Assembly (NCBI GenBank): GCA_964570895.1
Contig: CAZMZD010000001.1
Span: 310,001-374,000 of the forward strand
DNA from: RGIG1918 sp964570895
GTDB taxonomy: Bacteria > Cyanobacteriota > Vampirovibrionia > Gastranaerophilales > Gastranaerophilaceae
Direction of reading: 5' to 3'
DNA length: 64,000 nucleotides
Below are positions 52,721 to 60,753 of the stretch, in pieces; position 1 is the stretch's first letter, and the number at the start of each line of letters is the position of its first letter. The notes under the pieces are model-generated. The model had not been told where the DNA came from. It did not search any database and saw nothing but the letters and a program-made list of their open reading frames with translations. The position numbers and the translations under genes were made by a program.

Positions 52721-54032
52721 GTTCACCCTCGCATTCATAAGAGCCATCATTTGCAACCCTTGTTCTTATAATATCAGCGCCAAGCGCTTGTAATTTTTCA
52801 ACAAATTTTTCGTAACCTCTGTCTATGTGGTGCAAGTTGGTGACTATTGTTTCGCCTTCTGCCGCAAGCCCCGCCGCAACAAGAGCGCCGCCGGCTCTCA
52901 AGTCTGTTGCGCGAACTTCTGCACCAACATATTTTTCAACACCCTTTATAATTGCATGATTTTTGCTAATTCTGATATTTGCACCCATCTTCCAAAGTTC
53001 TTCAACATGCATAAAGCGATTTTCATACAAACTTTCAGTCATAACACTGACACCATTTGAAATTGCGAGTAACATCATAGCACATGCTTGCAGGTCCGTC
53101 GGGAAGCCGGGGTAAGGTTGCGTTATAAAGTTTTGAGCGTCCAACCTGCGGGAAGCTGAAACCTGAAGAGTGTTAGGGTCAATAAGCTTAATTTTTGCAC
53201 CCATTTCAAGAAGCTTGCCCGTGTATATTGTTAAATGGTTTGGAAAAATGTTTCTAATTATTCCGCTTCCACGAGTGGCAACAATTGCGCTTATATAAGT
53301 TCCCGCTTCAATTCTATCCGGAATTGTGGTGTAACAAGTTCCGTGGAGCTCATTCTTTTTAATTCCTTGAATTACAATTTCGCTTGTGCCTTCGCCCGTG
53401 ATTTTTGCACCCATAGATTTCAAGAAATTTGCAAGGTCAACAATTTCAGGCTCTTGGGCTGCATTTTGTATTCTTGTTGTGCCTTCTGCAAAAATAGAAG
53501 CGAGCATGACATTTTCCGTTGCGCCGACAGACGGAATATCAAAACAGATATCAGCGCCTGTGAGCTTTTTAGCCTTTGCAATCACATAGCCGTCTTTTAT
53601 TTCACATTTTGCGCCGAGCGCTTCAATTCCTTTGATATGGAAATTAACTCTTCTTTCGCCAATCGCACAGCCTCCAGGGAGCGCAACTTTGGCTTCGCCC
53701 ATCCTGCCAACAAGCGCACCCAAAACATTAAACGAAGCGCGCATTTTTGTGACATAGGTTTTATCTGCGACCGTGTTTGAAATTGTTGAAGCGTCGATTG
53801 TCACATATTTTTCTTCTTTATTATATGAAGTTTTTGCGCCAAGCTGCCCGATAACTTCGAGCATGATTGCAACGTCGGTAAGCTCCGGCACGTTATAAAT
53901 TGTCGTCACATCATCAGCAAGGATAGCCGCCGCAATGTGCTTCAGAACGGCGTTTTTAGCGCCGGAAATTCTAACTTCACCAGCTAAAGCTTTTCCGCCA
54001 GTAATTATCAGTTTTTCTTCACAGTCTGCCAT
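52704..54032 (-). CDS. murA: UDP-N-acetylglucosamine 1-carboxyvinyltransferase
   Basis: The 442-residue protein is MurA: ISGAKNAVLKHIAAAIL at the N-terminus, catalytic Cys122 in LPGGCAIGERRVN, PSVGATENVMLAS, PDRIEAGTYI and TDLRAGGALVAAGLAAEG. It adds enolpyruvate to UDP-GlcNAc, the first committed peptidoglycan step. The frame opens at 54059, but the ATG at 54032 is preferred because a TATAAT lies exactly six bases upstream and the extra nine residues are not MurA-like. It heads a five-gene overlapping unit. Confidence 0.95.
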   Translation of the reverse strand: MADCEEKLIITGGKALAGEVRISGAKNAVLKHIAAAILADDVTTIYNVPELTDVAIMLEVIGQLGAKTSYNKEEKYVTIDASTISNTVADKTYVTKMRASFNVLGALVGRMGEAKVALPGGCAIGERRVNFHIKGIEALGAKCEIKDGYVIAKAKKLTGADICFDIPSVGATENVMLASIFAEGTTRIQNAAQEPEIVDLANFLKSMGAKITGEGTSEIVIQGIKKNELHGTCYTTIPDRIEAGTYISAIVATRGSGIIRNIFPNHLTIYTGKLLEMGAKIKLIDPNTLQVSASRRLDAQNFITQPYPGFPTDLQACAMMLLAISNGVSVMTESLYENRFMHVEELWKMGANIRISKNHAIIKGVEKYVGAEVRATDLRAGGALVAAGLAAEGETIVTNLHHIDRGYEKFVEKLQALGADIIRTRVANDGSYECEGEHVGKL

Positions 54033-54038
54033 TTTACT

Positions 54039-54066
54039 ATTATACTGCAATTTATTCATTTGTGAA
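54039..54066 (-). promoter_or_regulatory. murA promoter (predicted leaderless)
   Basis: On the minus strand TTCACA (54066-54061) and TATAAT (54044-54039) are 16 bases apart. The -10 ends six bases before the ATG at 54032. It lies inside the longer open frame, which argues that the longer frame is not translated. Confidence 0.65.
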
Positions 54067-54090
54067 ATAATGTAAAAATATGGTTATAAA

Positions 54091-54099
54091 TGTTAGAAT
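54091..54099 (+). promoter_or_regulatory. extended -10 box of uvrB (predicted leaderless)
   Basis: TGtTAGAAT ends seven bases before the uvrB ATG at 54107, and no SD is present. Confidence 0.55.
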
Positions 54100-54106
54100 A
54101 TAAATT

Positions 54107-56095
54107 ATGCAAGAGAATAAATTTCAAATTGTTTCAGAATACAAACCCTCGGGCGACCAACCGCACGCAATAGAAGAACTCGTGCAAGGAATTAACCAAG
54201 GCGAGCCTTCCCAAGTGCTTTTAGGGGTGACAGGCTCAGGTAAAACATATACAATCGCAAACGTTATTCAGCAAATTCAAAAACCAACTCTTGTGATTGC
54301 GCACAACAAAACTCTCGCAGCGCAACTTTACAATGAATTTAAAGAGCTTTTTCCAAACAATGCAGTTGAATATTTTATAAGTTATTATGACTATTATCAG
54401 CCGGAGGCGTACATTCCGCGCTCTGATACATATATTGAAAAATCAGCTTCAATAAACGAAGAAATAGATAGACTTCGCCATAACACCACAAGGAGCCTGT
54501 ATGAGCGCAACGACGTGATTGTTGTTGCAAGCGTAAGCTGCATTTACGGGCTCGGGCTTCCTGAAAATTATTTTAAAAACGCCATGAACCTTGAAGTCGG
54601 CTCCACTTGCGATAGAGATGACTTGCTTCGCCACCTGATTCAAACGCGCTACACGCGAAACGACATAGAGCTTAAATGTTCGACATTTAGAGCGCGAGGC
54701 GACATGGTCGAAATTATGCCAAGTTACGAAAAAATTGTGACAAGAATTTCATTCTTTGATGATATTGTTGAAAAAATTACGCGGATCGACCCCGTGACAT
54801 CAGAAATTCTTGAAACACCAACGGAAATTACAATTTACCCTGCCGTTCATTACGTGTCTGATGACGATGATTTAGAAGGCACAATAAAATTAATCAGGCA
54901 AGAACTTCAAGAGCGCCTTAATGTGCTAAATGCGCAAAATAAGCTAATTGAGGCACAAAGGCTTGAGCAGAGAGTTAAATACGATATTGAGATGATTCAA
55001 GAAATGGGCTATTGCTCCGGCATTGAGAATTATTCAAGAATTATTGAGCGCAGGCCAAAAGGCTCTCATCCTGCAACGCTTCTTGATTATTTTAAAGGCG
55101 ATTTTTTAACCATAATTGACGAATCCCACGTTACAATTCCGCAATTAAACGGCATGTATTTTGGCGACAAATCTCGAAAAGAAACGCTTGTGGACTATGG
55201 TTTTCGTCTGCCTTGCGCAATTGACAACAGACCACTCAAATTTGAAGAATTTTATTCCAAAATCAGTCAAAAGATTTTTGTTTCCGCAACGCCTGCTGAA
55301 TTCGAGTTAAGGGAGTCTTCAAACAAAGTGGTTGAGCAGATTATTCGCCCCACAGGGCTTCTTGACCCAATTATTGAAGTTAGAAAAACTCAAGGGCAAA
55401 TTGTGGATTTGATTGAAGAAATTAAGAAAGAAACTGAAAAATCTTCAAGAATTTTTGTAACAACACTTACTAAAAAAATGGCGGAAGATTTGACTGATTA
55501 TATGCTAACGCAGGGAATTAAGGTGCGCTATCTGCACTCCGGTGTGCAATCAATTGAAAGAGTTGAAATTCTGCGCGATTTAAGGCTTGGAAATTTTGAT
55601 GTTTTGGTTGGGGTTAACCTTCTTCGTGAAGGGCTTGATATACCTGAAGTTTCGCTTGTTGCGATAATGGACGCCGACAAAGAAGGCTTCCTAAGGTGCG
55701 ACACTTCGCTCATTCAAACAATCGGAAGGTGCGCAAGGAACGCATCCGGCAGAGTTATTATGTATGCTGATAAAATCACGGGTTCAATGGAGCTTGCAAT
55801 TAACGAAACAAAAAGGCGCCGTGCAATTCAAGAAGAATATAATAAACAAAATAACATCACCCCAAAAACGATTAAAAAGAAAATTGAAAACAACCTGCTT
55901 TCGCTTGTTGCTTCGTATAGAAACCTTGAAGATATTATTGCGGAAGAGATGACTGAGCTTAATATTTCAAGAAAAGATTTGCCGAAACTTTTAAACAAAC
56001 TTGAAAAAGATATGGCAAAAGCCGCGAAGCTTCTTGATTTTGAACGCGCTATTCAAATTCGCGACCAAATTAAAAAATTAAGAGAAATGGTGTAA
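54107..56095 (+). CDS. uvrB: excinuclease ABC subunit B
   Basis: The 662-residue protein has the complete UvrB plan: Walker A GVTGSGKT (residues 40-47), the YYDYYQPEAYIP beta-hairpin, IDESHVTIPQ, helicase motifs LREGLDIPEVSLVAIMDADKEGF and QTIGRCARN, and a C-terminal UVR motif (KLEKDMAKAAKLLDFERA). It verifies DNA damage and loads UvrC in nucleotide excision repair. It diverges from murA and is read from a leaderless-type promoter. Confidence 0.98.
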   Translation: MQENKFQIVSEYKPSGDQPHAIEELVQGINQGEPSQVLLGVTGSGKTYTIANVIQQIQKPTLVIAHNKTLAAQLYNEFKELFPNNAVEYFISYYDYYQPEAYIPRSDTYIEKSASINEEIDRLRHNTTRSLYERNDVIVVASVSCIYGLGLPENYFKNAMNLEVGSTCDRDDLLRHLIQTRYTRNDIELKCSTFRARGDMVEIMPSYEKIVTRISFFDDIVEKITRIDPVTSEILETPTEITIYPAVHYVSDDDDLEGTIKLIRQELQERLNVLNAQNKLIEAQRLEQRVKYDIEMIQEMGYCSGIENYSRIIERRPKGSHPATLLDYFKGDFLTIIDESHVTIPQLNGMYFGDKSRKETLVDYGFRLPCAIDNRPLKFEEFYSKISQKIFVSATPAEFELRESSNKVVEQIIRPTGLLDPIIEVRKTQGQIVDLIEEIKKETEKSSRIFVTTLTKKMAEDLTDYMLTQGIKVRYLHSGVQSIERVEILRDLRLGNFDVLVGVNLLREGLDIPEVSLVAIMDADKEGFLRCDTSLIQTIGRCARNASGRVIMYADKITGSMELAINETKRRRAIQEEYNKQNNITPKTIKKKIENNLLSLVASYRNLEDIIAEEMTELNISRKDLPKLLNKLEKDMAKAAKLLDFERAIQIRDQIKKLREMV

Positions 56096-56127
56096 ATTAA
56101 AGATTTTGCGCGAATTTTGCGCTATTT

Positions 56128-56547
56128 TTAGTGATGATATGGCGCGCCCGATAAAATTCTGTGCGCTCTGTATAGTTGTTCAACCAAAATAAAGACAGCA
56201 TGCTGATGGACAAATGTCATGCGCGAAAAAGAAAGTTGAAAATTAGATTTAGCTTTAATCTCGGATGATAGACCGTCTGCGCCGCCTATAAAAAACAAAA
56301 TTTCGTTATAGTAACCATCTTGAGTTATTTCAGAAATTTTATCTGCAAAAGCTTCGCTTGATAGCATTTTGCCTTCAATAACAAGAGCAATTTTAAACGC
56401 GTTTTCTTTATTCAACTGCGCCTTCATAAGCGCTTCATCGCACTCTATAAGCTCAACGTTGCCGTAAAGCCTTTTTTGGTACTCCAAAATTCCATCTCTA
56501 AAAAATGGCTCTTTGATTTTACCGTCAAGAAAAATTTTGGCTTTCAA
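56128..56547 (-). CDS. rlmH: 23S rRNA (pseudouridine1915-N3)-methyltransferase
   Basis: The 139-residue protein is a SPOUT-family RlmH: LVIEGKMLSSEAFADKI, the FFIGGADGLSSEI knot loop, LSFSRMTFVHQHAVFILVEQLYRAHRI and the C-terminal YHH. It methylates pseudouridine 1915 in helix 69. It is somewhat shorter than the E. coli protein (155). It starts two bases after the symporter gene, so it is probably co-transcribed. Confidence 0.93.
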   Translation of the reverse strand: MKAKIFLDGKIKEPFFRDGILEYQKRLYGNVELIECDEALMKAQLNKENAFKIALVIEGKMLSSEAFADKISEITQDGYYNEILFFIGGADGLSSEIKAKSNFQLSFSRMTFVHQHAVFILVEQLYRAHRILSGAPYHH

Positions 56548-56549
56548 AA

Positions 56550-57866
56550 TTATTCCTCAATAGTGTCAACTGTGTTTAATAAGTCGTAATCAAGTTCGTT
56601 TTCGTTATCAGCAATAATTGCAGCAACAACGGCGTCTGACGCTACGTTGGTCACGGTTCTGAACATATCGAATAATCTATCCAACGCAAACAAGAACGCG
56701 AAACCTGAAACAAGTTGTTCCGGAGTGAGCCCAAGCCCGTTTAAGACAAGCGCAATCGTGATAAGGCCGGCTCCCGGGATACCGGCACAAGTTGATGAGG
56801 CAATGATTGCCAAGAATGCAACTTGCAAAATTGCAAGCGGGTCAAGAACTATGCCATACGCTTGAGTTAAGAATAAAACAGCGATTGTTTGAACAGCGGC
56901 TGTTCCATCCATTGAAAGCGTTGCACCAAGGGGCAAAACAAAGCTTGCAACTTTATTTGAAATACCATATTTTTCGCAGCGAGCAATTGTTAAAGGCAAA
57001 GTGGCAGAAGAGCTTGCTGTGCCAAATGCAACCATAAGCGCTTCTGTTATTGCATTATATAACTTTCCGACAGGAACTTTTGAAAATATTTTTAATACGA
57101 TTGGATACAAAACAAAAAACATTAAGAATAATGTCGCAAGAACAACTGCCGCATATTTCCAAACGCCAGAGAACATTGAAAGCCCAAAGTTGCCAACAGC
57201 TGAAGCAGTTAAGGCAAAAACCCCGGGGGCAGCAAGGAATACAATCCAATCAGTAACTTTCATTGTCGCAGCAAAAATGCTTTCAAAGAATGAAATTACA
57301 GGGCGATTCATTTCGCCGACTTTAGCAAGCGCAACTGCAAATATGATAAGGAAAATCATGATTGGAATTAGTTCGCCATTTGCAAGCGCAGCAAAAGGAT
57401 TTTTAGGTATTAAGCTCAAAAATACCGCGGATAATTGGCTATTGTGATCTGCAAGTGCAGTTTGAACTGTTGCTTGTAAAGATTGCGCAACATTTGCATC
57501 AATAAACGGTTGAGCAGAAGCCCCCGGTTTGAAAATCAAGGCAAGAGCCGTGCCAATAGCAACCGCAGCGCAAGTGATAAGCGCGTAGTAAAATATCATT
57601 TTTTTGCCAAAACGAGCAAGCATTTTATTGTCGCCAATGCTGGAAATTCCGATAACGATTGTGCTAATCACAAGCGGGATAACAACCATTTGAATAATGC
57701 CAATAAAAGTTTGACCTATGAAATCAATTATTTTATGGATAAGAGGGTAGTTTTGCGCAGGCATAAAAATACCGACTGCAATACCTGCAAGTAAACCGAA
57801 TAATATATGCCAATTCCTCTTTAAACCAAGCATAATTGCGACTAAAATCTGAGAACGAATATCCAT
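56550..57866 (-). CDS. dicarboxylate/amino acid:cation symporter (DAACS, GltP/DctA type)
   Basis: The 438-residue membrane protein has the DAACS hallmarks: QTFIGIIQMVVIPLVISTI, a serine-rich FGTASSSATLPLTI re-entrant loop, LPLGATLSMDGTA, and GIPGAGLITIALVL with the Asp-rich FALDRLFDMFRTVTNV. These bind acidic substrates and cations. It imports glutamate, aspartate or C4-dicarboxylates. The ATG at 57866 has an AAGGA site; the frame opens earlier at 57902 with no SD. rlmH follows. Confidence 0.93.
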   Translation of the reverse strand: MDIRSQILVAIMLGLKRNWHILFGLLAGIAVGIFMPAQNYPLIHKIIDFIGQTFIGIIQMVVIPLVISTIVIGISSIGDNKMLARFGKKMIFYYALITCAAVAIGTALALIFKPGASAQPFIDANVAQSLQATVQTALADHNSQLSAVFLSLIPKNPFAALANGELIPIMIFLIIFAVALAKVGEMNRPVISFFESIFAATMKVTDWIVFLAAPGVFALTASAVGNFGLSMFSGVWKYAAVVLATLFLMFFVLYPIVLKIFSKVPVGKLYNAITEALMVAFGTASSSATLPLTIARCEKYGISNKVASFVLPLGATLSMDGTAAVQTIAVLFLTQAYGIVLDPLAILQVAFLAIIASSTCAGIPGAGLITIALVLNGLGLTPEQLVSGFAFLFALDRLFDMFRTVTNVASDAVVAAIIADNENELDYDLLNTVDTIEE

Positions 57867-57911
57867 TATAATTTTCCTTAAAATCCTTTGTCTATAATAC
57901 AACTTTTTTGA

Positions 57912-57939
57912 TTGAATATCAACTTTTTTAAGCTATACT
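57912..57939 (+). promoter_or_regulatory. radA promoter (predicted leaderless)
   Basis: TTGAAT (57912-57917) and TATACT (57934-57939) are 16 bases apart. The -10 ends seven bases before the ATG at 57947; an in-frame ATG at 57941 would lie before the expected start site. Confidence 0.6.
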
Positions 57940-57946
57940 AATGACT

Positions 57947-59329
57947 ATGGCAAAGATGAAATCAAAATGGGTGTGCACATCTTGCGGTTACACAAGCGCA
58001 AGTTTTTTAGGAAAATGTCCTGATTGTGGGGAATTTTCAACTTTTGTTGAGGAATTTGAAGAAAAACACCCAACAATTAAAAATGAACAAAACGCAATTC
58101 GTTTTCAAGAGGTTAAATACACTAAATTATCAGAACCTATTCAAGAAGAAAAAGCGTACATCCCAACAGGTTTTGAAGAATTCGACAGGGTTTTGGGGCG
58201 CGGTTACACTAAAGGTTCTTTAACGCTCCTTGCGGGCGACCCCGGGATTGGAAAATCTACCTTGCTTTTGCAAACCATGGGGCGCATTGCAAATTCAGGA
58301 ATTAAGGTTTTATACATTTGTGCGGAAGAAAGCACAAATCAAGTGAAACAGAGGGCAAAAAGGCTTAAAATTGAAACAGAAAATTTATTTTTAAGCTCTG
58401 AAAATTGCCTTGAAAACATTATCAATTTGCTTGACGAAATAAAGCCGGAATTTCTTGTTATAGATAGCATTCAGTCGATTTTTACATCAATTATTGAGGC
58501 AACTATCGGCACGGTTTCTCAAATAAGAGAAAGCACGAATATTTTAATGAAAATCGCCAAGCAAAAAAATATTACAACAACGGTTATTGGACATGTGACA
58601 AAAGACGGAAACATTGCGGGGCCCAAGGTTTTAGAACATATGGTGGATTGCGTTATAAATTTTGAAGGCGACAAATTTAAAACTTATAGAACGCTTCGCA
58701 CAATTAAAAATCGCTTTGGCTCAACAAACGAAATTGCCGTTTTTGAAATGGATGAAGAGGGGCTCAGGGAAGTAAAGAATTTATCTGAGATATTTTTAAA
58801 AGACAGAGAGGACCAAAATTCAGCAGGCACAACAGTTGTGCCAATTTTAGAAGGCACAAAAACTCTTCTTTTGGAGCTTCAAGCACTAACAGGCACAACG
58901 CCATATCCACAACCAAGAAGAGTGGCGCGCGGGATTGATTATAACAGATTGCTGCAAATCCTTGCGGTGCTTGAAAAAAAGGTGGGTTTAAATTTATCAC
59001 ACCATGATGTATACGTCAACATTATTGGGGGTATTCAGGTGAACGAACCTGCCGTTGACCTTGCTTGCGCAATGGCAATTATTGCAAGCCACAGAGATAT
59101 TGTCGTGCCGTATGATTGTGTGTTTATTGGAGAAATTGGGTTAACAGGCGAAATTAGATACGTAACAAACCTTGAAAAAAGGCTGAACGAAGCCGTGAAA
59201 CTAGGTTTCAAAAAAGCAATTGTTCCAAAATTAACACCCGACGCACAAAAGAAATTATCAAATGTAAAATTGGAAATTATACCCGTTAAAAACTTAACAG
59301 AGGCAATTTTAAAAGGGCTTAAAAATTAG
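57947..59329 (+). CDS. radA: DNA repair protein RadA
   Basis: The 460-residue protein has an N-terminal zinc finger (WVCTSCGYTSASFLGKCPDC), a RecA-like core with Walker A GDPGIGKST, the RadA-specific KNRFG motif and a C-terminal Lon-protease-like domain with NIIGGIQVNEPAVDLA. RadA is a branch-migration helicase-like factor in recombination and repair. The start at 57947 is favoured over 57941 by promoter spacing. It converges on rplT across a shared terminator. Confidence 0.96.
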   Translation: MAKMKSKWVCTSCGYTSASFLGKCPDCGEFSTFVEEFEEKHPTIKNEQNAIRFQEVKYTKLSEPIQEEKAYIPTGFEEFDRVLGRGYTKGSLTLLAGDPGIGKSTLLLQTMGRIANSGIKVLYICAEESTNQVKQRAKRLKIETENLFLSSENCLENIINLLDEIKPEFLVIDSIQSIFTSIIEATIGTVSQIRESTNILMKIAKQKNITTTVIGHVTKDGNIAGPKVLEHMVDCVINFEGDKFKTYRTLRTIKNRFGSTNEIAVFEMDEEGLREVKNLSEIFLKDREDQNSAGTTVVPILEGTKTLLLELQALTGTTPYPQPRRVARGIDYNRLLQILAVLEKKVGLNLSHHDVYVNIIGGIQVNEPAVDLACAMAIIASHRDIVVPYDCVFIGEIGLTGEIRYVTNLEKRLNEAVKLGFKKAIVPKLTPDAQKKLSNVKLEIIPVKNLTEAILKGLKN

Positions 59330-59362
59330 CTTCATAAACGCGCGAGCGCAAAAATATAAATA

Positions 59363-59394
59363 AAAAATGCCCTCTAAAACTAGAGAGCATTTTT
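59363..59394. terminator. bidirectional terminator between radA and rplT
   Basis: AAAAATGC(C)CTCTA (59363-59375 region) pairs with TAGAG(A)GCATTTTT (59381-59394) around AAAC, with T-runs on both strands. Confidence 0.8.
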
Positions 59395-59411
59395 AATGTT
59401 GATTTTAAAAA

Positions 59412-59765
59412 CTATTTTGCAGCTTTAAGTGCAGTGTCAACTACAACTTTGAATGCTTCAGGTTCATTAACTGCAAGCTCTGCAAGCATTTTTCTGTTGA
59501 TTTGAATGTCTGCTTTTTTAAGCAAGTTAGCAAATTTAGAATAGCTAATGCCATATTCGCGAACAGCTGCGTTAATTCTAACAATCCAAAGTGAACGCAT
59601 AGATCTTTTAAGATTGCGTCTATCTCTGTATTGATATTTAAGAGCTTTCATAACAGCGCAATTTGCAACTTTAAAAATTCTGCTTCTTGCACCGATAAAG
59701 CCTTTAGCTAATTTTAAAATCTTTTTATGTCTTTTTCTTAAAACATTTCCGCGTTTAACTCTCAT
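59412..59765 (-). CDS. rplT: 50S ribosomal protein L20
   Basis: The 117-residue protein is a full-length bL20: RVKRGNVLRKRHKKILKLAKGF at the start (basic extension), YQYRDRRNLKRSMRSLWI, RINAAVREYGISYSKF and AELAVNEPEAF. It binds 23S rRNA early in assembly and in several bacteria represses its own operon. It follows rpmI by 12 bases with a GGTGA site. infC, usually upstream in this operon, is missing here. Confidence 0.98.
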   Translation of the reverse strand: MRVKRGNVLRKRHKKILKLAKGFIGARSRIFKVANCAVMKALKYQYRDRRNLKRSMRSLWIVRINAAVREYGISYSKFANLLKKADIQINRKMLAELAVNEPEAFKVVVDTALKAAK

Positions 59766-59777
59766 ATCTTCACCTTC

Positions 59778-59987
59778 CTATCTTGAATACTTTTTGTAAG
59801 GCAATTCTTTAGAAACCATTGCAACGTTTCCTTCAAAAATTTCGCCCATTTGTGATAACTTGTTTTTTCTTGCAGTTGATTTATGTGCAAGAAGGTGACC
59901 TTTGCCAGAGAGGCGGCGCATAATTTTGCCTGATGCAGTCACTTTATAGCGCTTTGCAGCAGACCTGTGTGTTTTCATTTTTGGCAT
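59778..59987 (-). CDS. rpmI: 50S ribosomal protein L35
   Basis: The 69-residue protein is bL35: PKMKTHRSAAKRYKVTASGK, then RRLSGKGHLLAHKSTARKN. The ATG at 59987 has AAGGAG. It starts a two-gene rpmI-rplT unit with its own promoter at 60055-60083, giving a leader of about 60 bases, and no infC upstream. Confidence 0.97.
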   Translation of the reverse strand: MPKMKTHRSAAKRYKVTASGKIMRRLSGKGHLLAHKSTARKNKLSQMGEIFEGNVAMVSKELPYKKYSR

Positions 59988-60054
59988 TTTTAATCTCCTT
60001 ATTTTGTGTCTTTAGACTCTTACGGCATACCAAACCGCTTCGAAATCTTTAATT

Positions 60055-60083
60055 AGCATATAATAAAGAAATTTTAAAATCAA
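60055..60083 (-). promoter_or_regulatory. promoter of rpmI-rplT
   Basis: On the minus strand TTGATT (60083-60078) and TATGCT (60060-60055) are 17 bases apart. The ~60-nt leader could hold an L20 control site, but none is obvious. Confidence 0.6.
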
Positions 60084-60099
60084 GAAAAATGTGATTTTG

Positions 60100-60600
60100 T
60101 TGGATTGGGATGCGGAGGAAGGATGTATTTAAGGCGCAGGGTGCGTTTATGCACACCATATTTGTGGCAAAAATTGCAGAACGCAGGCTGTGGTTCCCAC
60201 CCCAATAATATGATTTTATGTCTTTGGGCAAGTATGCCCAACCTACGGACTTTCGTCAGGCAGCGCCTGACCTACGGACTGCAAGCAAAAAGTCACCCTG
60301 AACTCGTTTCAGGGTCTTGACAGTCAATGAAGCTCGACATTACTTAGTGCGCCTCAATATTTATAAGATCCTGAAATAAATTCAGGATGACAGTTTGTTT
60401 AATAATTACGCAGTCGCGCTAAAGAAAAACCTTCGCTCGCGGGGTACGGTTTCGCACAAGCCCGCCTGCTCCTCGCAGCTCGTACGTAGTCCATTGTCGA
60501 GTTTGTCCACCGCGTCATCCGCGCTGTGCTAACTCTCACATCCTGAAGGCTCGCTCGTGGGGTACGGTTTCGCACAAGCTCGCATGTTAACTTTTGTAAC
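60100..60600. repeat. repeat island: R5, R3, two R2 palindromes, R4 with direct repeats
   Basis: No gene is supported. In order: an inverted R5 hairpin (about 60137-60162, GGTGCGTTTATGCACACC); an inverted R3 pair with CCTACGGACT twice and a perfect GTCAGGC-AGC-GCCTGAC palindrome (60255-60271); R2 palindromes at 60292-60318 and 60361-60390; then an inverted R4 segment (60483-60570, with ACGTAGTCCATTGTC and CACATCCTGAAGGCTCGCTCG). The phrase GGGGTACGGTTTCGCACAAGC occurs twice as a direct repeat near 60440-60460 and 60558-60580. The families are shared with the islands at 20.5 and 43 kb. Confidence 0.75.
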
Positions 60601-60655
60601 AAATTTGACAAAAAAATACAAAAAATCAGCAATCTTTTTTCTTGAGGAACATTAT

Positions 60656-60739
60656 ATGGGTGTAAACTCCTCTATAAACTCCGTAATACTAATTCTATCC
60701 ATCACGACCGATAAGGTCGTTTTTTTTATGGATTTTTAG
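60656..60739 (+). CDS. 27-residue hydrophobic ORF overlapping a terminator
   Basis: The ORF encodes 27 residues with a hydrophobic centre (SVILILSITT and VVFFMDF). GAGGA lies eight bases before the ATG. TTGACA (60605-60610) could be its -35, but the matching -10 is poor. An intrinsic terminator (60704-60727) lies within its last codons, so the full ORF is on the transcript only if termination occurs at the end of the T-run. It could be a leader peptide, a small membrane peptide or chance. Confidence 0.35.
   Translation: MGVNSSINSVILILSITTDKVVFFMDF
60704..60727 (+). terminator. intrinsic terminator before hydE
   Basis: ACGACC (60704-60709) pairs with GGTCGT (60715-60720) around GATAA and is followed by a run of T residues (60721-60727). 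Confidence 0.85.
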
Positions 60740-60741
60740 AG

Positions 60742-60747
60742 TAAAAT
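60742..60747 (+). promoter_or_regulatory. -10 box of hydE (predicted leaderless)
   Basis: TAAAAT ends six bases before the ATG at 60754; there is no SD and the upstream terminator isolates the gene. Confidence 0.5.
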
Positions 60748-60753
60748 TTTTAT

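Noticed and set aside
54033..54059. Longer murA start at 54059
   Set aside because: The TATAAT promoter element lies within this extension and the nine residues are not conserved MurA sequence.
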